Origin: a virus | Strand: one strand, 5' to 3' | DNA: 38,514 bases | Virus record (IMG/VR): IMGVR_UViG_3300048131_000271 | Location: 1-38,514 of that record | Shown here: one piece after another, positions 1 through 6,462 of the stretch | How the letters are laid out: the number at the start of each line of letters is the position of its first letter | How positions within the stretch are numbered: the first letter of the stretch is position 1 | Position numbers and translations under genes: made by a program | Notes under the pieces: model-generated | Seen by the model: the letters and a program-made list of their open reading frames with translations, nothing else | Database searches by the model: none | What the model was told of the DNA's origin: nothing

Positions 1-1302
1 ATGCCTTCTCGCCCTCAATATGCGCTCATGTCTGGTAAAGATAAAAACATGGTGATTTTTGTCTGCTTGACGAGTGCTATCACTTTTTTTGACTTTTTGA
101 TCTACTTGTATATGGCAGATTATATCTCTTCTGCTTTTTTCCCAGCCAATATCGATTCTGGCATGACTCGCCTACAAGGGCTTGGATTATTTGCTGTCGG
201 TTATTTGGCTCGTCCGCTTGGCGGCATTTTGTTTGGTCGCTATGGCGATATGAAGGGACGTAAGCCCTTATTGCTTATAAGTATGCTTGCAACCGCGCTT
301 TGTATGGTAGGTATAGCAATACTACCGACTTATGCTCAGTGGGGCGTAATAGCCCCGAGCTTATTTATTATTTTGCGCCTAATACAGGGAATGGCGTTTG
401 GCGTTTATGTGCCTTTGGCTTGGATTTATATTGCTGAGCAAGTCCCGCGCCAGTATCTGTCAGTGGCCTGTAGCTATGTGACAGCAAGCTTTTTTGTGGG
501 CGTGTTATTTTCTAACGCTTTTTTTGTCTGGCTAAACGGCTCGATGACGCCTGTTCAGATGTTGGATTATGGCTGGCGTGTACCCTTTGCTGTCGCTGCT
601 CTGCTAAGCTTCTTACCTCTACTGGCATGGCGCTTCATTAACGAATCACCGTTTTTTATTGAGATGCAAACCCGAAAACCTTTACGAGGCGTTAGGCAGC
701 CGCTCACTTTATTATTTAAGTACTGCAAGCATTCTATCTTTTTGGGCCTCTTACTCAGCCTTATGATTGCTAGCATCACGACGGTAGTGGCTTTACTACT
801 GCCAAGCCTGATCGAGTTAAGCTTTAGTTTAGATAATGATCTGTTTGTTTTTTCGCATAGTTTGGGCATTGTCTTTATGATTTTTGGCTGTGTCTTTTAT
901 GGCATTGTGTCCAACCACGAAAACTTTGGTAAAATTTTGGTTTTCGGATCAATTTTATTAATCGGCCAGATATTTGCCTTTTATTATCACCTGCAAACTG
1001 GCGGCGATTACATCTTGATTATGTACGCTCTACTTGGGTTTTTTGCTGGCATTGTAGGCATGATACCGGCTATTTTCGTACAGTTATTTCCGACTAATGT
1101 ACGCCTGACAGGTCTCGCTTTGTCTTATAATGTGATGTATGCGATCGTGGGCGGCCTGCTGCCTTTTGCACTCGGTTATGCCACCTTTTATATCAGCATC
1201 TCGCCTGCTCTGTATATCGCTTTTATCGGTGCGATGAGTATTATGGTTGGTTTATATTTTTATCATCTACCAGAATCGAAACAACTGAACCGAGTGATTT
1301 AA
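1..1302 (+). CDS. MFS transporter, metabolite:H+ symporter (MHS/ProP-like)
   Basis: A 433-residue integral membrane protein with about 12 hydrophobic segments, as expected for the major facilitator superfamily. Residues about 67-92 carry the conserved loop 2-3 signature (GYLARPLGG, then GRYGDMKGRKP), typical of the MHS branch that takes up small organic acids or osmolytes by proton symport. Around residue 125 it has RLIQGMAFG, resembling the MHS motif after TM4, but the usual GGE is absent, so the substrate cannot be named. It is a chromosomal gene flanking the prophage and is read toward the dusA fragment. The window begins at its ATG, so its RBS is not visible and a start further upstream cannot be excluded. 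Confidence 0.85.
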   Translation: MPSRPQYALMSGKDKNMVIFVCLTSAITFFDFLIYLYMADYISSAFFPANIDSGMTRLQGLGLFAVGYLARPLGGILFGRYGDMKGRKPLLLISMLATALCMVGIAILPTYAQWGVIAPSLFIILRLIQGMAFGVYVPLAWIYIAEQVPRQYLSVACSYVTASFFVGVLFSNAFFVWLNGSMTPVQMLDYGWRVPFAVAALLSFLPLLAWRFINESPFFIEMQTRKPLRGVRQPLTLLFKYCKHSIFLGLLLSLMIASITTVVALLLPSLIELSFSLDNDLFVFSHSLGIVFMIFGCVFYGIVSNHENFGKILVFGSILLIGQIFAFYYHLQTGGDYILIMYALLGFFAGIVGMIPAIFVQLFPTNVRLTGLALSYNVMYAIVGGLLPFALGYATFYISISPALYIAFIGAMSIMVGLYFYHLPESKQLNRVI

Positions 1303-1532
1303 TAGCGCTATATACTTTGGCTGTGAATGATAAAGATGATGTCAACGCTACCATCGATTCGATTTGAAATAAATATAGTACTATTACGCAGGCCTCAATG
1401 TTTGATTAAAATAACCGTATCAAAATGAGTGCTGCGCCGGATAATATTCCCGACAACCTACTATATACCTAGTTAAAATCATACACATCGCTGCAATGCT
1501 TTAAAAATGCTTTAAAAAAGAGTTCTATAGTT
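1303..1532. other. chromosomal intergenic region upstream of dusA
   Basis: This 230-bp noncoding stretch lies between the MFS gene and the dusA start. It is AT-rich and should hold the dusA promoter and leader. I could not assign a convincing -35/-10 pair, and I see no RNA gene or terminator with a clear T tract. Confidence 0.5.
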
Positions 1533-1601
1533 ATGATAGATATGACCAATAAACGCTTATCCGTTGCACCAATGATTGATAGTATCAACCAATCACGTTA
1601 A
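1533..1601 (+). pseudogene. dusA: dusA 5' fragment left at the prophage junction
   Basis: An ATG at 1533 opens a 22-codon frame whose product contains KRLSVAPMID. That is the N-terminal signature of tRNA-dihydrouridine synthase A (flavin-binding TIM barrel, modifies U20/U20a in tRNA), normally followed by WTD and a full 330-residue protein. Here the match ends after GAT at 1580, and after a few unrelated residues the frame stops at TAA 1599-1601. The fragment therefore marks where a mobile element cut dusA near its 5' end. The rest of dusA should lie beyond the right edge, next to an integrase. Prophages using dusA-specific integrases are a known class. Confidence 0.8.
1560..1580. other. putative att core (prophage end in dusA)
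   Basis: The last bases matching dusA (codons for SVAPMID, ending at 1580) must contain or abut the crossover core, because sequence to the right no longer encodes DusA. The exact core cannot be fixed without the second junction, which should repeat this sequence beyond position 38514. The stretch just inside (1643-1660) holds a direct repeat of ATGGTAC spaced 4 bp apart, a possible integrase arm site. Confidence 0.6.
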
Positions 1602-1745
1602 GGCTATATGGTTAAGTGGTTTCAGGTTTTTTGTTTTATTCGATGGTACAAATATGGTACGACTATTTAGACCAACTACCGAGCAATCCTCGTTAGTTCA
1701 GTTATCCGGAAATCCCGGACAACTCAAATTTTAGACAAAAAAATA
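1602..1745. other. prophage end, noncoding
   Basis: This is noncoding DNA between the dusA junction and the late-operon terminator. It contains the ATGGTAC direct repeat (1643-1649 and 1654-1660), an imperfect palindrome TCCGG/CCGGA at 1705-1719, and one copy of the AAATTTTAGAC junction element at 1726-1735. No gene is supported. Confidence 0.5.
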
Positions 1746-1769
1746 AACCCCACCGATTAAGGCAGGGTT
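1736..1769 (-). terminator. intrinsic terminator at the end of the late operon
   Basis: Read on the minus strand, AACCCTGCC pairs with GGTGGGGTT (9 bp, two wobbles, six-base loop; 1746-1769) and is followed by a T-rich tail. The hairpin overlaps the last codons and the stop of the Rz1 gene, and it closes the leftward late transcript before the attachment site. Confidence 0.8.
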
Positions 1770-2050
1770 GTTTGATTATTGTCTATTTGTTTCAACCGTT
1801 GCTCGTAAGCTATTTGCAAGTCGATCAGTTGTTGTCGCCAGCTCGCTATATCTTGTGCTGCACGTTTCGAGTGAGTCGCTTGTGATGGCAAGGGCGTCTC
1901 GTTGAAAATCAGCGTCGGTAGCGGCTTTGGCTGTGACTTGACTGAGTGTGTTTGGCAAGCTTGCAACAGCATCACGGGCACTAGCAGCATCAGCAATGAT
2001 AACTTGCTCACGCTCTTGGTACTCATTAGCCGCTTCGATGTTTTGCTCAT
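1757..2050 (-). CDS. Rz1-like outer-membrane spanin (o-spanin), nested in Rz
   Basis: A 97-residue lipoprotein candidate. After a basic N-terminus there is a hydrophobic stretch at residues 18-31 ending in a lipobox (LLQAC), so Cys32 would be lipidated and the mature part tethered to the outer membrane. It is encoded in another frame inside the 3' part of the Rz gene and runs 19 bp beyond it, the classic overlapping Rz/Rz1 arrangement. With Rz it would fuse inner and outer membranes in the last step of lysis. The mature part contains a short proline-containing stretch (QPKPLP) and a helical C-terminus. ATG 2050 has GGAG about 10 bases upstream; an internal ATG at 2026 is an alternative start. 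Confidence 0.75.
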   Translation of the reverse strand: MSKTSKRLMSTKSVSKLSLLMLLVPVMLLQACQTHSVKSQPKPLPTLIFNETPLPSQATHSKRAAQDIASWRQQLIDLQIAYEQRLKQIDNNQTTLP

Positions 2051-2246
2051 AGTGTTTACGCTCCATTTGCTCGCGTAGCATACTTTGCTCAGCGATATTG
2101 TTAGCGAGTTGCAGATCCTGATTAACGCGCATCAACTGCATCGTATTAGACGCATCGCGTAGCATAAACGTCATGAATACGATTATCAGCGACAGCACAG
2201 CTATCACGATGTACTGCCAGTATTTTGCTAGTAGTATTAAGTGCAT
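1776..2246 (-). CDS. Rz-like inner-membrane spanin (i-spanin)
   Basis: A 156-residue protein with one N-terminal transmembrane segment (residues about 8-28) followed by a long charged, helical periplasmic domain, the architecture of Rz-type i-spanins. No enzymatic motif is present. It follows the endolysin by about 10 bp and overlaps the lipoprotein gene in another frame, so the gene order holin-endolysin-Rz/Rz1 supports the call. ATG 2246 is chosen because GGGG lies 7-8 bases upstream; a TTG two codons earlier is less likely. The call rests on architecture and position, because Rz proteins diverge fast. Confidence 0.8.
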   Translation of the reverse strand: MHLILLAKYWQYIVIAVLSLIIVFMTFMLRDASNTMQLMRVNQDLQLANNIAEQSMLREQMERKHYEQNIEAANEYQEREQVIIADAASARDAVASLPNTLSQVTAKAATDADFQRDALAITSDSLETCSTRYSELATTTDRLANSLRATVETNRQ

Positions 2247-2255
2247 AGTCAACCC

Positions 2256-2888
2256 CTACGGACGGATGCCGCTAAAATACTGAGTTCTTCCGTTAACCTT
2301 TTTAGCCGTCAAAACTTGGTTACGCTGCTCACCATTAGCTTTTTTATAGCCCAAGTGAATCCAGGTACTACCAGTGTTCGGAAACTCCAAAATAAGCTGG
2401 TCAAACGCGATCTTGTTTGTGTACAATTCTTTGACCAAAAACTTAGCAATCTCAACGGTATCGCCAAACTCGGGACAAGTGAAATCAATGGCACGTCCTA
2501 CGCTATGCGCCGATGTACGACTACCGCCAACCGCGCTATTAACCGCGGGAGAACGATAACCACTATTGATGTGCATCGGCTCGTCTAGTAGCTCACGCAC
2601 TGGTTGCCATAGTTTTTTAGCAGACTCAATCAAGTTGCGCTCATGCTCAGCATTTGGCTTATTACTAATGCCACGCGCTGCGGCGGTATTTGAGTGCGTT
2701 AGCTCGCTCATTTTAAAGTTGGTAGTGACATAGCCGTCCGGCAATTCCGGCGCTTTATAGCCTGTTGCTTTGATCGCGTCATTGACCGCTTTTAGCGAGG
2801 CCTTACCGAACAGGCCATCGACGATACCGTCATAAAATCCCGCGTCTTGCAGCGACTCTTGCGCTGTCATAATATGCTCTTTGCTCAT
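2256..2888 (-). CDS. endolysin, M15-family peptidase with peptidoglycan-binding N-terminus
   Basis: A 210-residue lysis enzyme. Residues about 7-45 resemble a peptidoglycan-binding helical repeat (LQDAGFYDGIVDGLFG). The C-terminal two thirds is a D-Ala-D-Ala carboxypeptidase-like M15 domain: SGYRSP at 109-113, the zinc motif SAHSVGRAIDF with His128 and Asp135, and a second ligand His178 in WIHLGY. It would cut peptide stems in the periplasm. There is no signal peptide, so release depends on a holin. The start at 2888 has AAGG about 8 bases upstream. It sits between the small membrane proteins and the spanin pair. Confidence 0.9.
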   Translation of the reverse strand: MSKEHIMTAQESLQDAGFYDGIVDGLFGKASLKAVNDAIKATGYKAPELPDGYVTTNFKMSELTHSNTAAARGISNKPNAEHERNLIESAKKLWQPVRELLDEPMHINSGYRSPAVNSAVGGSRTSAHSVGRAIDFTCPEFGDTVEIAKFLVKELYTNKIAFDQLILEFPNTGSTWIHLGYKKANGEQRNQVLTAKKVNGRTQYFSGIRP

Positions 2889-2911
2889 AGCTCTGCCTTT
2901 TTATAAATATT

Positions 2912-2932
2912 AAAAAACCCCAAATTAGGGGC
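2912..2932 (-). terminator. intrinsic terminator between holin region and endolysin
   Basis: On the minus strand CCCC-TAATTT-GGGG (2918-2931) is followed by a run of six T (2912-2917). It lies between the holin-like genes and the endolysin inside the lysis cassette, so endolysin transcription would need readthrough. Confidence 0.65.
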
Positions 2933-2981
2933 GGTTTATTTTTTACTTGATTTACGCTTGCGCGGTTCGTATAAAGCAGCC

Positions 2982-3218
2982 TCAGCGATATACACAATAT
3001 TTAATGCTAACATCGTTACCCTGACTATCATGATTGACCATGCTTTGATCGCATCGTACGGATAGTCGTAAAAAAAGCACGATAGTCCAGACGATAAGCC
3101 AAAGCGCCATTTTTGTTATTCGAATTGGGCACTTAGTATCTATATGGTGGGTAAAGACAACAAATAGACATACAACCAAGCCAATAAAAGGCACAACATA
3201 ACTAATCGTGTTAATCAT
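2982..3218 (-). CDS. small membrane protein, probable holin, apparently frameshifted
   Basis: The frame as read encodes 78 residues with two hydrophobic segments (about 4-23 and 37-50), then an unlikely polar tail. The change in character falls at a run of seven T (minus strand; 3070-3076). If one base is skipped there, the frame continues to a stop at 2936 and adds a third hydrophobic segment plus a basic tail ending in RKRKSSKK, the usual holin layout. The start at 3218 has a strong GGAGG and overlaps the stop of the upstream membrane-protein gene. Together with that gene it would form the holin/antiholin part of the lysis cassette. I cannot tell an authentic mutation from a sequencing error or programmed slippage. 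Confidence 0.65.
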   Translation of the reverse strand: MINTISYVVPFIGLVVCLFVVFTHHIDTKCPIRITKMALWLIVWTIVLFLRLSVRCDQSMVNHDSQGNDVSIKYCVYR

Positions 3219-3801
3219 TGAGCACCTCCGCTTGCTGCTGACTGCTGTCGCTACCTGAGTCCGGTATTATCGTAAGAGATGCAATGATTCCGATAAGTAG
3301 CGCGCCAATTAGCTTGATAGCGTGTTCGCTGACCATCTTAATAACCAATCCTGCAAACTTGATTGACTGCTGCACGATTAGATCAACAATAGCGTCCTGT
3401 AAATCCTGTCTATTCATGATATTGATGATGACTCGTAGCAAAATCGTGCCACATAGACCGGATATAAAAGATGCTATCTGCATGAGTCCAACACTAGCAT
3501 CGGGATTAGCGGTCGGTAGTACAACAAACGATAAAAACAGGCCAACAGACAAGGCGGCAAAGAAGTTACCCACTCTACTGCCATTGGCTTTCATATAGTC
3601 TGTTTGTGTAGCAAAACCTGCGCCCACAAAATTAAGTACAGCCATCGACAATAAGAATACCCAATACGGCAGAGATAGGTTTAAAAATTCATGCGTTACG
3701 TTTAACTGCTCAACCAAGCCCATAGCGACAGCCGCTATAGTGCCTGAGCTTGAGACAACCAGCGCCCTAGCGGTCTCAACAGCCTCCATTCGATGCGGCA
3801 T
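3211..3801 (-). CDS. multi-TM membrane protein, candidate holin
   Basis: A 196-residue protein with about five hydrophobic stretches: near residues 15-30, 44-62, 80-97, 105-125 and 160-180. The tail is short, polar and glutamine/serine-rich. No enzyme motif is visible. It is directly followed by another small membrane protein and the endolysin, so it likely forms or regulates the inner-membrane lesion that frees the endolysin. It is longer than most holins, so a holin-like accessory role is possible. ATG 3801 is preceded by GGAGAG at good spacing, just downstream of the tailspike terminator and its AAATTTTAGA junction element. Confidence 0.6.
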   Translation of the reverse strand: MPHRMEAVETARALVVSSSGTIAAVAMGLVEQLNVTHEFLNLSLPYWVFLLSMAVLNFVGAGFATQTDYMKANGSRVGNFFAALSVGLFLSFVVLPTANPDASVGLMQIASFISGLCGTILLRVIINIMNRQDLQDAIVDLIVQQSIKFAGLVIKMVSEHAIKLIGALLIGIIASLTIIPDSGSDSSQQQAEVLND

Positions 3802-3824
3802 CGTCTCTCCTCAAATTTTAGATA

Positions 3825-3850
3825 ATAAAAAACCGCCCAAAAGGACGGCT
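3825..3850 (-). terminator. intrinsic terminator after the tailspike gene
   Basis: On the minus strand AGCCGTCC-TTTT-GGGCGGTT forms an 8-bp stem (with wobbles) followed by TTTTATTAT. It lies 17 bp past the tailspike stop and carries the shared junction sequence TCTAAAATTTG on its downstream side. Confidence 0.75.
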
Positions 3851-3866
3851 TGTTTGATTAAGTAAA

Positions 3867-6140
3867 TTAGTTTATTTTAACTTTTAGACTGCTTGCTGCT
3901 ATCGTCACGCTAGAGCTTGTTGGGTTTATATGTGTAATAGCGACTGTATTCGCACTAACAACTGATGCACTCATCACAGTACCGGCAAGACTCTTATCTA
4001 GTGATGCTGCCACAACGTCCCCAAGAACCACGCCTGTAACCGTTACATTGTTTGTCACACTTGCGTTAGCAGGGATTGTCTGTTCTGCATACGCTATAGT
4101 AACAGTGTTAGCTGATTTTAGATTTGCACAATAAACCTTAATGTCAGTGCTTGCAGGGTCTAAAAACGCGATAAATTCTGCATAGCTTGAAAACCCTGAG
4201 TAACTAACTTCCGACAAACCGTTGACGGTGTAACCTGTTGGAGCTTCAAACTTAATAACATCGTCTGGCGCACCATTTCGACCTGTGCCCAGCACTTTTA
4301 TCGCTCTACCGCCGAAGTTAAAGTTTCTAAGCAAATCCACATCAGGTTCTCTGATTTTTATTGTCTGCTTATCTTTATTGACTGTGTGAACGCTTCTATC
4401 CGCTGAGTCCAAAGACAAAAATGAGCTAAACTCAGATGACGTGCTCTCAGTGACTAATTGTGCGCCCTCGTGCTGCAACGTAATACTATCCATATTTGCA
4501 AAACTGGTTAATTCGTCCGTTGCAAACCTTGCAGCATTTGTGTAGCTTATTTTGTGCATTGCTTTGACGTGTACTGAGCTAATGCTCTTATTAAGCTGTG
4601 CTCTAGACACTCGCAGTATATCTGTATCATTACCCTCGCAATAAAAAGCGCGTAAACCACCAGCTATACTAGCAGACGCAGGGTTATTACCCATCGCGTA
4701 AGCAACACCCACAAACTGAGCACAAAGAATACCCACGCTCACGCCATACAGCGCCATATCATGTAGTGCGACACTACATCGTTGCGAGTCAATACGACCA
4801 ATTTGCACTGCACTTGCATCACCGCCACGCACCATCACCCCTGCGCCAAATACGTAACGCAAAACTCCTGCGTTCTGCGCGTCTTTTAGCCACGGGAAAA
4901 TATTAAGTGTTTTTGCTGTACGGTCTATATCATACACGTAGTAGTAGTCGTCACCTACAGCCACAAAACATGGCATATTTGCTGGCAGCTCTGGGGGTAA
5001 TACATCTACATTAACCAAGCTGCGTTGAGCAACAGACCCTTGCGAGCCTGTACGAGTCGATGTGTAGTCTGACTCTACTGAATATCCTGCATATGAAAAA
5101 CCGCTACCACAATCATAAACCTTGATGTTACTTGCGCTAGATAGCGTAGTGTTGTTTTCAAAATAGACGCCTACTTGATTAAAATACCGCGCATACAACA
5201 TCGTGTATTGACTACGAGCTGCATCATAATCACCACCTATACGGATACCGACACGGCACTCTCTTGATGCGTAAGCTATGCTACCTGTGCCAGTTACACT
5301 CAAGCTACCAATCCAAGTAAAGTCATGCCCCGTGTACGACTGGAACATAATATCTATGGCGTTAAGCGCATAGAGTACCAAGCAGCCAACAACATTTTTT
5401 GTTTTAGATTTAGCAATACCGCCAAGCGTCAAACCTGCACCAACCCAAAAAACGCCATCAGCACGAGCTGTACCAACATCATTGTTAGTAATATAAGTCA
5501 AGAACGCTTGCAATGGTCTGTGTGCGTCAAATGCGGTCTTGTCTAGCTTATAAGCATCAAGCTCGCCTTTGGTGAAAAAGTCGAATACTGAAACAGACTC
5601 ACGGTTTTTCGCTAGCTGGGTGCGTGCGTTTGCACCAGTTGCGATAGGCACAATAGGCGTAAGCGCGTCGGTAACTAAATTTGCATCAATAGCAACGCCT
5701 TCAATGGCGTTTTGCACAGTATCAGACGTTTGACTACCAATATCAACAAGTGCACTTGTTGCTAAGTCTGTTGCTATCTGTTGTGACTGAGCGACGGCTT
5801 CATTAATACGAATAATTACATCGTCATTCCAGTTGCTACGCATCGCTTCGCCTTTGTAAAACACTTTACGACCGTAACTGTCTAAAACTTTGACGCTATA
5901 AATCAGCTCTTTAGCGTGCGGCTCTACCATATCGCCTTTGTCGTAAAGATAGCCGCCTTTTGTATAGACTGGCTGCATTAATGGCGTAGTCAGCTCATCG
6001 TTACTAAAAAGCTCAATAGGGTAATGCTCAGGGTCTTTGTTTGGCTCACCAAAATACACAGTACCATTATCAAGTGGGCGGCCTGTGCTATCGCCTAAAT
6101 ACATATGCGGCGTGACGGTTAATGGGGTGCGTAGTGCCAT
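3867..6140 (-). CDS. P22-type tailspike with head-binding domain
   Basis: A 757-residue adhesin or depolymerase. Residues 1 to about 110 match the P22 tailspike head-binding domain (TPHMYLGDSTGRPL, then YTKGGYLYDKGDMVEPHA, then YGRKVFY), which docks trimers on the virion. Residues about 180-215 (SVFDFFTKGELDA) look like the entry of a pectate-lyase-type beta helix, which continues through repetitive Gly/Ser/Val-rich sequence to about residue 600. A C-terminal beta-rich part follows. P22 tailspike has 666 residues, so this is somewhat longer. The receptor is presumably lipopolysaccharide or capsule of the host; catalytic residues cannot be assigned. ATG 6140 is chosen because the head-binding domain begins there and GGAG lies 9-10 bases upstream. 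Confidence 0.9.
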   Translation of the reverse strand: MALRTPLTVTPHMYLGDSTGRPLDNGTVYFGEPNKDPEHYPIELFSNDELTTPLMQPVYTKGGYLYDKGDMVEPHAKELIYSVKVLDSYGRKVFYKGEAMRSNWNDDVIIRINEAVAQSQQIATDLATSALVDIGSQTSDTVQNAIEGVAIDANLVTDALTPIVPIATGANARTQLAKNRESVSVFDFFTKGELDAYKLDKTAFDAHRPLQAFLTYITNNDVGTARADGVFWVGAGLTLGGIAKSKTKNVVGCLVLYALNAIDIMFQSYTGHDFTWIGSLSVTGTGSIAYASRECRVGIRIGGDYDAARSQYTMLYARYFNQVGVYFENNTTLSSASNIKVYDCGSGFSYAGYSVESDYTSTRTGSQGSVAQRSLVNVDVLPPELPANMPCFVAVGDDYYYVYDIDRTAKTLNIFPWLKDAQNAGVLRYVFGAGVMVRGGDASAVQIGRIDSQRCSVALHDMALYGVSVGILCAQFVGVAYAMGNNPASASIAGGLRAFYCEGNDTDILRVSRAQLNKSISSVHVKAMHKISYTNAARFATDELTSFANMDSITLQHEGAQLVTESTSSEFSSFLSLDSADRSVHTVNKDKQTIKIREPDVDLLRNFNFGGRAIKVLGTGRNGAPDDVIKFEAPTGYTVNGLSEVSYSGFSSYAEFIAFLDPASTDIKVYCANLKSANTVTIAYAEQTIPANASVTNNVTVTGVVLGDVVAASLDKSLAGTVMSASVVSANTVAITHINPTSSSVTIAASSLKVKIN

Positions 6141-6162
6141 GTTATTACTCCAAAATTTAGGC

Positions 6163-6188
6163 AAAAAAATACCGCCAATTAAGGCGGT
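6163..6188 (-). terminator. intrinsic terminator upstream of the tailspike
   Basis: On the minus strand ACCGCC-TTAATT-GGCGGT is a perfect 6-bp stem followed by ATTTTTTT. It separates the ejection-protein block and the 74-residue membrane protein from the tailspike gene, and carries the junction element (CCTAAATTTTG) before the tailspike RBS. Confidence 0.85.
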
Positions 6189-6204
6189 AGGTGGTTGGGT
6201 TTAT

Positions 6205-6429
6205 TTAAGGTTTGAGGTTTTGCTTTAAGCGTCCATCGAATAGCTCGTAAGGGTTAACCCTTTCAAATATCAAAAACTGGATAAGCACAAGCGGTATGCC
6301 TGCCACCAAAAACGTATCTATCACAATTCTAAACTCGCTTTCGATCACAAAGCCAATGATTGCAAAGAGCGCAACCAAAACCCAGGCGACTTGTAGCAAG
6401 CGAATTAAAAAAAGCCTAAAGTTTTCCAT
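6205..6429 (-). CDS. small two-TM membrane protein between gp16-like gene and tailspike
   Basis: A 74-residue protein with two hydrophobic segments (about 7-28 and 34-54) and a basic C-terminus. No family is recognised. In P22 the interval between gene 16 and the tailspike gene is the immI region, which carries the superinfection-exclusion membrane protein SieA and other accessory genes. The matching position makes an exclusion or membrane-modifying role reasonable, but that is inference. A holin-type role is less likely because the lysis cassette lies elsewhere. The RBS is weak (AGGC), and a terminator follows directly. Confidence 0.55.
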   Translation of the reverse strand: MENFRLFLIRLLQVAWVLVALFAIIGFVIESEFRIVIDTFLVAGIPLVLIQFLIFERVNPYELFDGRLKQNLKP

Positions 6430-6462
6430 GATGCTGCCTAATGAGTAGATAGCATCAATATA

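Noticed and set aside
1654-1734. 26-codon ORF after the att site
   Set aside because: It has no RBS and no recognisable product, and overlaps the junction element; more likely integration-site DNA.
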